A DNA stretch of 64,000 bases from Gnetum montanum (Eukaryota > Streptophyta > Gnetopsida > Gnetales > Gnetaceae). The position numbers and the translations under genes are program-made. The DNA lies in contig MNCI01020267.1 of NCBI GenBank assembly GCA_015680685.1, positions 70,114-134,113 on the forward strand, written 5' to 3'. Of this stretch, positions 11,320 through 22,103 are shown one piece after another (the first letter of the stretch is position 1; each line of letters opens with the position of its first letter). Below the pieces are notes generated by a model. That model did not search any database, was not told the origin of the DNA, and saw only the letters and a list, made by a program, of their open reading frames with translations.

Positions 11320-14118
11320 ATGGCCCCAAAGCATGAACAACAAGAAGGCCCTCCTCAAGGTATATCTAAGCAACCCAGGAGAGGTAGAGGATAGGTGTCT
11401 ACTGAACACTATGCAAATTAGGAGGTGTAATCATTCAGTATCCATCAAGAGACTCCTGCTACTATACAATCGAGATAGGTAGAATGTAGAGCTGCTGCTG
11501 CACCTGAATAGGGACAACACCTCACGTTGTCCCCAGAGTGTGTTCAGGTCATCCGTGAAAGGTCCACATCAGCTGTAGTGATTTTGGAATTAAAATTTAT
11601 ACCCTTCATAGAATTCACTCCTAAGGCCATTAAGGACTAGCTCAAAAGGTCCCCATTATGGTCTATCCTCTCTAAAAGCAGTGCCTGGTACTTAGGAGAA
11701 ACATACTAATTTTGGCAGAATAAAGAAGAAGGAACCACGGTTGACATTGGTGGTGTGTCTATTGATTTTTCTACCAAGGCCATTTTGGAAGTGTTAAACC
11801 TTCCAAAAACGGGGTCGAAAGTTTCTCACTTGTCCACTTGCTCTGACGCAGATGCATGAAAGATGTGGTTGATGAAGGCATACAGTAAAGACGATAAGAC
11901 ATATGGAGAGCTGATGCTAGAAGAAAGGCTATACTTCAAAATTAAAACTTATCACATCTTCCCTAAAAGAGGACTAAATAGAATTTCAACATATGCAGCA
12001 TTAGGAAGTGTGATATTGATGGAAAAGGTTAACGTTAACCTTCCTCATCTATATCGCATGGAGATCTTTAGGCAGTTCGAAGAATGAAAGATAGGGAAGT
12101 TTGCATTGCCCTTCACTGATCTCATCAAGAAGCTATCCAAGTGTGCTAGTATTCTGGGGTACACCAATGACATCCTTAGAAGAGCACAAAATGCTTCGTT
12201 CGTTAAAATGTTGAAGCCACCAGCTCCAAGAAAAAGTGTTGGTGAGATGCTAGAGCTAGAGCCAAAGCAAGAACAAACGGTGGGGCCTACTGCAACTCAA
12301 ACTACAGGGCCTAGACAACTTCCAAGAATGAGGCCCAGTCAACAAGAAGAAGCAGGGCCCAACACGAGCCAGTGAGACCAACCATCGCCACCACCGTAGG
12401 ATTATCAACCGTTGATGAGCCATCTCAGGGCCATCATTGAGATGGTCAGTTGGGGAAGTTGTGATTATGCTAATCTCTTCCACATCATCAACGATACAAT
12501 ACGGTCCACTGTCTCTATAAATCATGCACAAGATGAGGTGTCCATTCAGACAAGAGGAGGGGAGACTCAGTGTTCACAATAGATCTCAGGGAATGCTGCA
12601 TCCTTTTAGGTGAAATTGGAGACTGGTGAACGGACCACAGTGGTTGTCATGTAGCACTAGGATGTAGTGGAAGCCATAGATGTGGTCGTAGACCACATTA
12701 AAGAATCCTTCAACATCCTTGTTGTGCCACCAGTAGAATTCACAAGAGCACGTGATGCTCAAACTTTGGTCGATCCCTCAATGACTCCTGCGGAGCATGA
12801 GGATGTGCTTAATTGGTTGCTGCAAATAGGACAAGCAATGACATCCTTGTTTGACATCCCACAAGATGTCATGACAGCACAGTCAGACCTCATCTCCACC
12901 AAGGGAAAGTTGGTCATCATAGAGATTAGGACCAAGAATGTAGAAGTGGACTTAGCAAGACTCCAAGAAAGGCTTGTAACCTTGCAAGCTGCACAGTGGG
13001 ACCCCTCTGAATTCATTCCCATAGACCAGTTGGATACCTTCAGGACCGAGAAGCTCAATAAAATTTTAGTGGATAATAAAAGAGTGGCGAAGAAGAAAGA
13101 GAAGGCTGACTAGGATGCCTCCAAGGCACAAGCACAAACCTACGTGCATATCAAGGCACTCAGAGCCTTACAAGAAGAGAATAAATAGCTCGCTGCTGAT
13201 AATCTTTGGTTCACTGTTGTGGAGAAATAGAAGAATGTTCTTGAAGAAAACTTTCAACAGTTATGAGAATAATTGATTAGGGTCAACCAAGACATGAACC
13301 GTTTGGCCAAAGAGAATCGAACCCTCTCAATGGATGAGGTACACACAATCTATCAAAAGATGACCATCGAAATAAGCATGTGGAAAAAGAAGGTCAAGCA
13401 GCATAAGAAGTTAAAGAAGCATTTCTGAGACTAGGTGGGAATGTACAAGTAAGTTATAGAAAAGTAGATCCATATGGCCAAGGCCCACATCAACACTTTC
13501 AGTGCTCAACACATTGATTGGTGGGCCATATTGGATACATATGCATTTGCCCACTAGGAAAAACTTAAAAGCTGGGACCTGCAGATTCAGGATCTCACAG
13601 AGTACATCTAATTGGCAAACCTGAAGTATGCCAATCTAGCCATGTTAATAGCAAGATGCCCGAGGACTAAGCTCAAGAGGCAAGTAGCTACCACCTATGC
13701 CAAATATGAAGCAGAATTTGTAGAGCACAAGAAAACGTTGCAAAGACTGGAATTTGCAAATTTTGAACTAGAGGTGGTTAAAGTAAGCTACCAAGGACAA
13801 AAATATGTCATAGCAGACTTGGCTCAACGACTTACAGATTTTTAGGAGTACAGGGACAAAGCTAGAGCCTACAAGGAAGAACGATGGTTGTTTGTCACCT
13901 GGTAGGTCAAAGTAAACAAAATGTTTCCACAACTACTATGCTCATGGAAGGTGCCAACTCCATCAAACATTGGAACATCGGCATGGACAACACAGGATCC
14001 CCAAACGGAAGAGGAAAAGCTCTAGGCATTGATTCAACATCATTAAATTCCAACTCCTAGAAAACAAGACAAGGGTAAGCGATCCATGGAGGAGCCACTG
14101 CCACTTGGAACCACATGA
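11320..14118 (+). pseudogene. ORF2 of family-B element: 932-codon accessory protein with coiled coil
   Basis: One reading frame runs from ATG 11320 to TGA 14116-14118 without any frameshift, but holds about 30 internal stops (19 TAG, 6 TAA, 5 TGA). The N-terminus is basic and Pro/Gln-rich. Residues of about 100-290 form a globular region with GGVSIDFSTKAILEVLNLP, DDKTYGELMLEERLYFKI and KFALPFTDLIKKLSK; its pattern recalls the 'putative plant transposon' domain found in extra ORFs of plant gypsy elements (uncertain). A Gln/Pro linker follows, then a coiled-coil-like region from about residue 520 to 850. A truncated relative at 22150-23900 (minus) shows that the ORF belongs to the family. Confidence 0.75.
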
Positions 14119-14305
14119 GCTAAATAAAGTTTACAATTTTCCAATTGTGCAATTTTGTAATTTTTTGCTGTGTCCCAATGAGTTCTCCACTATGACATGA
14201 ATAAATTTCCCGTCAATCAATAATCCCATACTTATCCACTGTGTAATCAATGGGGCTTGTTTTCATTTTGACTCGAGGACAAGTTTTCATTTAGTAGTGG
14301 GGGTA
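14119..14305 (+). other. 3' untranslated region and polypurine tract of element 2
   Basis: A short spacer after ORF2 ends in GGACAAGTTTTCATTTAGTA followed by GTGGGGGTA (14297-14305), the polypurine tract before the LTR. The minus-strand family-B copy has the matching segment at 22104-22150. Confidence 0.75.
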
Positions 14306-15160
14306 TGATGAATCATGATTCATCTGGCTATGATATCGGACCTCGGATATTGGATCCATGATATTGGGTATGCAATATTGCAACCCGAGTAACGATATTG
14401 GATACACGATATCGTGACTCCTGTCCAAGCCTATAAATACTCATGTAGGTGCATGAGAGGAGTCAAGTTTTTAGATAGAAGTTAGTTAGTCTTAGTTAGT
14501 TCTTAGCTTTCATTTTTAGTTCTTCTCAACCCTTTCCCCTAGTGCATGCCTGCAGTGTGATGATTGTAATTGTATGGCATCCTTTATTCGAGTGTGACGT
14601 ACTTGGACACGCACATGATCAAAAATAAAGATTGAGATTACTTCATCATTGTAGCATTTACTTAGTTTAATTACTTAATTATTATTATTATTAAATGCAT
14701 AATGAGTACAACTTAATCATGAGCATCTACGTGTGACTACTTGGTATCCCAATAGCGTACTTAGGCCATGCGCTTAGTAATCCCAATTGTAGTCGTGTAC
14801 GAGGTCTAAGATGTGTACGGATGATTAAGGAATAGATGCTCATCACACTTAGGCTAGCTTAAATATTCTCTCCCTATCTCCTATTAGCTTAGACCCCCTA
14901 TCCCTTTTCTCTTAGCCTAATTAAAGTTATTTTCCATTGCCTCCAGGAGTAGCATTAGTTTAGGAACATATCATACACCTCACTCTGGACTAAATCATAC
15001 GTGACAAAGCATATACTAGTCTAGGTGGGAAGAGAAAGAACTACGATCAATGAGTAACTATCTAGATACCACAACTAGCTTGTATGCAGAGTTCGACCAG
15101 ATCATGTGTGCAATGCTTGTATTCATATGGTTGAGTGTAGGGGTACCTTGCAACTCATCA
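14306..15160 (+). repeat. 3' LTR of element 2 (855 bp)
   Basis: It starts TGATGAATC and ends ACTCATCA, with TATAAATA at 14432-14439. Its length is identical to the 5' LTR. It is followed by the ACACA target duplication at 15161-15165. Confidence 0.95.
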
Positions 15161-15165
15161 ACACA
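15161..15165. repeat. Target-site duplication, right copy (ACACA)
   Basis: Identical to 7163-7167; the LINE sequence resumes immediately after it. Confidence 0.9.
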
Positions 15166-15774
15166 GATTGTAGAATTATCTCTAACATGAAATATAATTT
15201 TTTTAATAAAAAATGATTGATAATAAGAGTTCCACCTCCTTGATCAAGATTATGATGAGTAAATAATATTATAGAATCATGAAGAATACCATTACTAGCT
15301 ATGACTATATCTAAATTAGAAATGTTAATCTCTTAAAGAAGAAAAAAATTAGGAACTAAATATTTTATGTGAAGATAAGTGCTCACAACTTTCATCCAAA
15401 GTCTATTAATAAGATCTTAGACATTCCATAAAAAGATTAAAATTAGATAGAGGGGGAGGAGGCCCTCACCTTGTTAATAAAATCAACATTATTAAAAGAA
15501 ATTATTTCTATATCTTAACAAATAGCTACAAATGAATTATTAGTAACTAAAACACTTGAACATGTTGTTCTTTGGTATGTATTCACCAATAAGTATACTT
15601 CCTTGATGTTTTTTATTTTAAAGAACCATTTGAAAATAATTTGGATCAACAATAGGTTTCTATGAGACTTTAGAAATATATATTTATTTTTCCTTAGCCA
15701 TTAAAAAAATTCAAAATTGATTTAATTAGAACCTTTCACAAAGGTACAATTTTTTGAATAGTATTAAGAAAAAG
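15166..15774 (-). pseudogene. L1-type LINE fragment: start of endonuclease (split by element 2)
   Basis: On the minus strand this region matches the plus-strand LINE at 49720-50060: both carry the phrase leading into a 'WNV' endonuclease start. It continues with IASNGILHDSIILFTHHNLD and GGGTLIINHF, and joins across the ACACA site to LQVYLSPFNICNIYGYN at 7162. The endonuclease nicks target DNA for LINE integration. It is broken by stops. The more 5' part is lost in the assembly gap. Confidence 0.7.
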
Positions 15775-16156
15775 NNNNNNNNNNNNNNNNNNNNNNNNNN
15801 NNNNNNNNNNNNNNNNNNNNNNNNNNNNNNNNNNNNNNNNNNNNNNNNNNNNNNNNNNNNNNNNNNNNNNNNNNNNNNNNNNNNNNNNNNNNNNNNNNNN
15901 NNNNNNNNNNNNNNNNNNNNNNNNNNNNNNNNNNNNNNNNNNNNNNNNNNNNNNNNNNNNNNNNNNNNNNNNNNNNNNNNNNNNNNNNNNNNNNNNNNNN
16001 NNNNNNNNNNNNNNNNNNNNNNNNNNNNNNNNNNNNNNNNNNNNNNNNNNNNNNNNNNNNNNNNNNNNNNNNNNNNNNNNNNNNNNNNNNNNNNNNNNNN
16101 NNNNNNNNNNNNNNNNNNNNNNNNNNNNNNNNNNNNNNNNNNNNNNNNNNNNNNNN
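15775..16156. other. Assembly gap (382 N)
   Basis: A continuous run of N. LINE ORF1 sequence is expected here from the comparison with 49000-49700. Apparent reading frames crossing the gap have no value. Confidence 1.
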
Positions 16157-17530
16157 TCTAATGGCATTACATGTAATTTCAATAGGATAGCAAAAGATCA
16201 ACAAAACTTTGAATACTTAACTTTTAAAAGCAATATTTGAATTTGTTGAAACTGAGATCTATCAAAATCCCAAAGCAACCAAGGCTCTACTATCATTAGC
16301 CTTTGCAATTTTTAAGTAGATCACATCATAATAATTTGAAAAGAAAGAAGATAAAGAAAACAAACCACATTACCATATCATTGCATAAAAGAACATCATC
16401 AAATATGTATATTGTGATTTTAGACAAAATATGATAAGGGTATTTTTAGAAAGCATTTTTCATGCATATTATTATGAAAGCATTAATACATCCATATGAT
16501 AAATGAAAAAAATTAAATCACTGGTTCCACAACTCAAAATAAATCACCATTTTTAGTGCTCAAAAAAAATCAGCAAAATCATCTAAAACTGTTTGGATAT
16601 GGATGGCTCCAAAAAAAGTGGGAACATAAAAGGAAAAATTTAAAATATACTTATACATAATGAAAAGACAAGGAAAATGACAACTCCCATAGATTCTTAT
16701 GCTAAGATTAAATAATTTTGAATTCTAGCTTCTACTATAGTCTCTTTTTATTTCAAATAGCTACACAACCTTGAAATGGTTTACAAAATGTATTTTGGCC
16801 TTTTCATTCCATGCAAGATGTGATTTTGCTTCAATTCATAACCATTAAACATTAACAACTACCTAACAAATGAAACAAATCATTAATTTTCAAATACCTT
16901 GAAACACCTTAAATTATGTTAAAATAAGACCTAAAATTTGTTTCTTAAATGTACAAAATTTGAAGAAAAAAGTATCTACTACTAATTTAGCTCTCTTTTG
17001 TATGCACACCATAAAATACCAACTATAGAATTAGTGATCTTCCATAGGCACATCAAAAAAGCCCACTGTAGATTTAGTGATCTTTCATAAACACATTAAA
17101 ATTTTTGAAAAAGAGTACATCAAAGAATTTAGAATAAAGTACCCATTGTGGAACTAGCACTCTTCTATATGCACACTTAAAATCAAACTATTCACAAAAT
17201 TTCAAACTGTTTACAAAATTTTAGCCACAAATTACAAATCTACACATAGGTCAAAATCTATGGATAAGTGCCCATTTGAAGCAAATAATATTTTTGTTAT
17301 CTCTATTTCTTAATGATTATATTTTGAATGATTGGAATCAATCCAAAAAAAATCATTCTTTTTTTCTTTTTGATTATTTATGGTAACAAGAAGGATCCAA
17401 CTAAACCATTCATCATCATCGTCCTAGCCTTGTCCCAAAAAAATGGGTCACATAATTCAACTAAATCATTCAATTTCAAACTAGTATTTCTTTTAACCTT
17501 TCTACTAAGATCATTCATTTTTAAATTTTT
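16157..17530. other. AT-rich DNA without recognised gene; degenerate repeat at 16970-17190
   Basis: No coding frame is supported. Between about 16970 and 17190 a phrase like 'TAGAATTAGTGATCTTCCAT' followed by 'GCACA' recurs about four times with strong divergence and uneven spacing (about 40-80 bases), a decayed short tandem repeat. Confidence 0.45.
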
Positions 17531-17660
17531 TTTCTATAAGGATCATCACTTAGAGGCTAAATGTTCATCCAGCCCTTAGGAGAGTAGTGGATGAGTGAAA
17601 GCTAAACCTCTTTTATGTAACTGTGCCTAGGCTCAAACTTCTTTCAAATTTTATTTCTTG
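17530..17660 (-). repeat. SINE 3'-part relic
   Basis: On the minus strand GTTTGAGCCTAGGCACAG, AAAAGAGGTTTAGCTTTCAC and GATGAACATTTAGCCTCTAA repeat the order seen in the SINE-like insertion at 53000-53300. GTTTGAGCC resembles a pol III B box; no A box is visible on this copy. Confidence 0.4.
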
Positions 17661-18300
17661 CAATAGATAAAATTGTTAATAATGCTATCATGATAAGTAA
17701 TTTCAAATGATCATTGATTTTTAATAGCATCAATACTTTTCCGCATAAGCTAGCTTTGTTAACTATGGTAGATATTGTGTTAAAGTGAGTCCATTACAAT
17801 GGTAATGGCATTGCACAAAAAAGAACTTAAATATAGTTGTTGAATGATGATATTAGCTCTTTTATTATATTTTTTTAATGGAAGTAAAGCAACCATGAAA
17901 AGAACTATAAAATTAAGTGCTCCAATTGTGAAGATTAAATAGGAAAAGTCATAAGAAAACCTAGAACAACTTTGGAGTGTGAAAGAATGTGTTGAAGAAT
18001 GTAAGTCCATGTATCTACTCTAGGAGTTTTGAATTCAATTGATCTATTTTACATAGAAGAAATTATTCGAGCAAAACTCCTCTAGTATAAAAATCAAAGG
18101 TCCAAAAGGTTACCTTATTTACCATAAGTACATTATTGTGCAATGTTCATTTGATAAGTGTTTTGTAAGATCTCTTAGATTTTCTTTGATTTTCATTTGA
18201 TAATGGATTCAAATGCCTTGCCATAACCCTACAATCCATAAACTTCTAAAACTTATGGATTTTTTATTTTTTATGCATGTTTTCAATTTTTATAATTTTT
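17661..18300. other. AT-rich spacer, nothing recognised
   Basis: Homopolymer-rich sequence. No frame, repeat or regulatory signal could be supported on either strand. Confidence 0.4.
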
Positions 18301-18329
18301 ACAACTCATTTTTTATTTTTTAAGCTATT

Positions 18330-19110
18330 ATTTATCCTATAGTATTGTATGGATGTATAGTATGGGGGCTAGGGTTATTGCAAAAAAATTGCAAGCTATT
18401 GAAAGGGTGCAAAAAAATATTTTTATAAAATAAATTGAAGGTGAAGGTATACACACCTTATCATATGTTACTTTTGGAATGTGATTTACTCCCATTAAAA
18501 GTTAAAGCTCTTTGTAAATTCATTAGCTAAATTGATAGTATGATAAAAACTAAGCAAGCCAAATTTTCCGCAAGAGTTCTTAAAGATACAAAAGAACAAG
18601 GATGGTATTTTCAAGGAATAAAATGGCTAAAAACATAGAATCTCTCATTGGAAGCAATGCAACATAATCCTAAATACATACATAAGTTAGTTACATAGTA
18701 AATACTAAGAAAAATATGGTCAAATATATAAAAGAAAAATTTTTTACCTAAGGCACATAAAGTTTCCTATCTTATAGCTAAAATTTTAATTAGATCTCGC
18801 AACTTAATCAACAAGCTTTGTTTGAGCTCACATGGACTTAAGATAGAAAGTGGGAGATGGATTAATCTTTTTGGAGATAGATTAATCTTCTTAGAGAATG
18901 TACATATTGGCTTTGTGGATCAATAGCTATTGAGGATGAGTACCATATCTTTCTTATTTGTCTTTTAATTGATTTAATTGATAGATAACATGAAAAAAAT
19001 ATTACCTCATTTTAGATGTAGCTACCATGGTGCTTTCTGCAAAGAGCAATTGTAAGAAGGTGCGCCGTAATGCTAGGTGAAAATGTAAATTTCAATAAAA
19101 AGATAGATAT
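18330..19110 (+). pseudogene. LINE 3' coding fragment (C-terminal part after RT)
   Basis: Frames shift but show VLYG-type start residues, a phrase like TPYHMLLLECDLLPLKVKAL at about 18450, LKDTKEQGWYF at about 18570, and EDEYHIFLIC at about 18925. These resemble the region after reverse transcriptase in non-LTR elements, where a Cys/His cluster follows. A related piece is at 38050-38180. No intact catalytic motif remains. Confidence 0.5.
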
Positions 19111-20387
19111 GAAATGATTATTACATCTGAAGACTCATAGAATCTATTGGACGGATATTACATTTTTATGAAAAATAGAGATAGATTGTAGAAATTGACC
19201 AAGCACCAACAAGGGCATTAAAAATAGATTAGACAGGCTTTTCTCAAATAAGCAGTCACAATACAAAAAATAAATAGATGTAACTCATTTTTAAGAGCTC
19301 TTCATCTGCATAACCTAAAAAAATAAAAATAAATATATGAAATATGTAAGATATTTCTAGGCAAAGAATCAATGATAACTATTATTACTTTTACAGAAAA
19401 AAACATTAATATCAATCATCTTACGTCATATTCCACTAACTTCTTTTACTTTAACAAATGGACATTCTCTCTCATTGACAATGATCACCTCTGCCATGCA
19501 TCGGTATGTGTTTTAGTAACCATTGTAACGTGGAGTTACTTATATGCACAAGTTTACATTTGCTTACCATGGTTATGATTTTTAAATAAATTTGTGTGTT
19601 ACCTTTTAAAATCTAAGTCTTGGATATTAATGCGTTGTTTTTGATTTCATCATCGCCGCATATCATGTTATATATATAGCATGATACCATGGCATATAAA
19701 TAGTAAAATAACAATAAAAAACGGTGTACGTTGTATCGGTCTCATTAGTTCTGTGACTTCCAAGGAGAGGTATTAATACTAAGCATCTGAAGGGTATAAA
19801 GTTTGCGGGATAAAATAAGGTGCTTTAAGGTTTTAAACGTAAAAGAATCACGGACAAACATTATCCTAGAAATCAATTTTGCAGCGGAATACCATAAATA
19901 TCAATAATAAAATAGGGTTAATGCGGGGAGAAGATTGAAGGGTGAAGAAAGTTATTTTAGTATTCGTTTAGGCAGTGATCTATTGTCGACGTCCATTTTC
20001 GTCCAGCTGGTCCTACTTCTGTTGCATTAATGAATAACTAGACATGGCCATACAAAATAGCCGATTTACATTTGTGCTCAAAAAATAGCTGAATGATTCA
20101 CGAAAATTTTAAGCGCTATGGTCACTAGGCAGCTTCTTGTGACCTGTCCAAACAAATATCGGCAACGAAGGCCATGGAGATCAGATACAAAAACTAATTA
20201 CAGTTGGTTGCAGGCCAGGCATTCAAGATTTTGAGCAACATTCACAGGTAAGCTTTTATTTTAGCAACCCAATTTAAAACCGACAGCTGCCTGCTGGACG
20301 CGCAGTACCACATTTATGCAGGCAAGAGAGGGCCCTCCTCCCTATGAACAAGTTTGCAACAAACACGGCATTGCACATAAAAGCTGA
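19111..20387. other. Spacer; last part is the decayed upstream region of the GRP pseudogene
   Basis: No gene is seen from 19111 to about 20240. From about 20300 the sequence (for example GTTTGCAACAAACACGGCAT at 20353) resembles the 5' leader of the glycine-rich protein gene at 48130-48180 (minus), so the duplicated block extends upstream of the coding start. Confidence 0.4.
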
Positions 20388-20489
20388 ATGAATTTTCGCT
20401 CTCGGTTATTGCCTTTGCAGCTTTGGTGGCTTTCCTGCTGCTTCAATGCAGAATGTCGGCAGACCACAAACCCACCTCCAATACTTAAG
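20388..20489 (+). pseudogene. Pseudogene of glycine-rich protein exon 1 (paralogue of 48008-48110)
   Basis: This block aligns with the whole of exon 1 of the minus-strand GRP gene. Shared words include TTTGCAGCTT, CTGCTGCTTCA and CACAAACCC. It is 102 bases against 103, so one base is missing near the ATG and the signal-peptide frame is lost. The Gln codon CAA at the exon end has become TAA. The splice donor AAG|GT is kept, and the next about 70 intron bases also align (TTTATACGTTA in both). It is therefore a DNA-level duplicate, not a processed copy. The glycine-rich second exon was not found. Confidence 0.7.
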
Positions 20490-21490
20490 GTTTGATTCAC
20501 ATAATTCCAACTTTATACGTTACATTTGAAGTGCAGTACTTTCAACCTTTTTTAAGGCTAGTGACAAAGTTGACTTGACATGAAGGAGAAGGAGAGCCTC
20601 TCAACTAACCACCAACCCATGACCATGTGCACTCCAATGCAACGTAATTAGAGTAATTGTAATGTTGGGCAGCACATTGCCTTTGCATGTGATATGTAAA
20701 ACTAGCCTAATACAGGTCGCCTCGGTAAAGGATCACACCATAAGTCGGTAAATTTGGGGACTTTCGTATTTAAATACAGGATGGAAGAGAGATAAAGGTT
20801 TTGAGTTTGGACAAAGACTTTTGTATAAATATTTACATAATCAAAGGGTCATTTTCCAAAAAAAATCTTTTTTTTATTTATGATATGTTGCCAAGCAAGC
20901 TTTCAAAGCTAGACAATTATGTTGATACAATAATGCTTTAATTGCAATACATGATGTGGCTCATAAGTGGTAATATTATTAGGAACTTTTTCTTGTTATT
21001 GTTGTCCTCCATGTAGTAATGATTTAATTGCAATACATGATATGGCTCATAAGTGGAATGCATAGATATAGTGTTATTCTTGTGCTCAAGAAGAAGATCA
21101 AATCTTCTATTATATGATATGGTAATAGTTGAAAATAAATAGAAGTCATTATAAAGTAAGTACAATGCATTATGTTGTCTTTTTTTGTTATATTCTAGAT
21201 GATCTTCTCCATTAATTATAAATGGTAACAACCATTTTAGTCAAGTGAATGACTTGTGTTCCTAACTCTAAATAAGTAGCATGACAAAAATTTCTATTTT
21301 CTACGGAAGTAACTTAGGCAAGAATAATAGATTTGAAAATGCTACTACATAACTGGTATTAGAAATGGTAATATTAATTATTTTTAATTTTTAAAGTATT
21401 TATAACAAATTTTTATATTTTTATTAAATTAAATTTATTATTTATTTATGGAGTTATTTGTTTTTATAATTTTTTATTTGTAAAAATATT
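20490..21490. other. Intron relic, then AT-rich spacer with a 40-bp direct repeat
   Basis: 20490-20560 aligns with the GRP intron start. The rest has no supported gene. Bases 20931-20970 recur at 21017-21056 with two differences (86-base period), an isolated duplication. Confidence 0.5.
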
Positions 21491-21494
21491 AAAG

Positions 21495-22103
21495 GAAGAA
21501 AGGATTGAACTATTTAATTTTACTAATTAATAACTAGACTAGCCTAAACATGAAGCATTCATTCCCACATTCCATATACATCTTGAATGTATACTAACGC
21601 TGCTAGGTCACCAAGTGCTTCCTAACGTACCAAGTATTCATTGTTAGGATTACCAAGTGTTAGTATATTATGCTCAAAGTGGTCATATTTATGTTACTTA
21701 TGGAATTAAAATATTAAATGCCTAAGTACAAGGAAGTAATTTGCATGTAAAGTAGAATGCTTGAAAGTAAATGTAAGCTAATCTAAGTGTTATAATGGAG
21801 AGAAGAAATCTCAATTTTATATTTGTTCATGCACTTTTATCTAGGTACAAATTACAATCAAATACAATTCTATAGGATTAATTCAATCCATGTTGTAGGA
21901 ACTCGGAGGGAAATTTTGCTAAGTCCTATGGGAGAAAACTACAAGAGTTTGGCTAAGGGAGTAACCAAAGGTGCCATAAATGTAATTGGTATGTGCATTT
22001 ATATAGGCTTTGGGAGAATCGACATTGACACACATGTGCCAACACATCCTAGGATGCATCAACAAGCATGCATCAATACAATCAACTTATTAACACTTCA
22101 TCA
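21495..22103 (-). repeat. Truncated 3' LTR of a second family-B element (minus strand)
   Basis: Read on the minus strand it starts TGATGAAGTG at 22103, directly after a GTAAGGGTA polypurine tract. A TATATAAA signal lies at about 21995-22003, and CTTGGTAATCC-type words typical of the related LTRs occur at about 21620-21660. Similarity fades near 21495, before the LTR end, so the LTR is cut. Confidence 0.65.

Larger units (their letters stand above)
7168..15160 (+). mobile_element. Complete family-B non-autonomous Ty3/gypsy element (element 2), 7993 bp
   Basis: Two LTRs of exactly 855 bp, a tRNA-Asp-type primer site, a polypurine tract and a 5-bp ACACA duplication define the ends precisely. 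Inside are a gag, a non-coding middle and a 932-codon second ORF. There is no protease, reverse transcriptase, RNase H or integrase. It resembles gag-only large retrotransposon derivatives, mobilised in trans by autonomous relatives. A second truncated copy is at 21495-23930 on the minus strand. Confidence 0.9.

Noticed and set aside
15736-16204. Long apparent reading frames across the N run
   Set aside because: They consist almost entirely of unknown bases.
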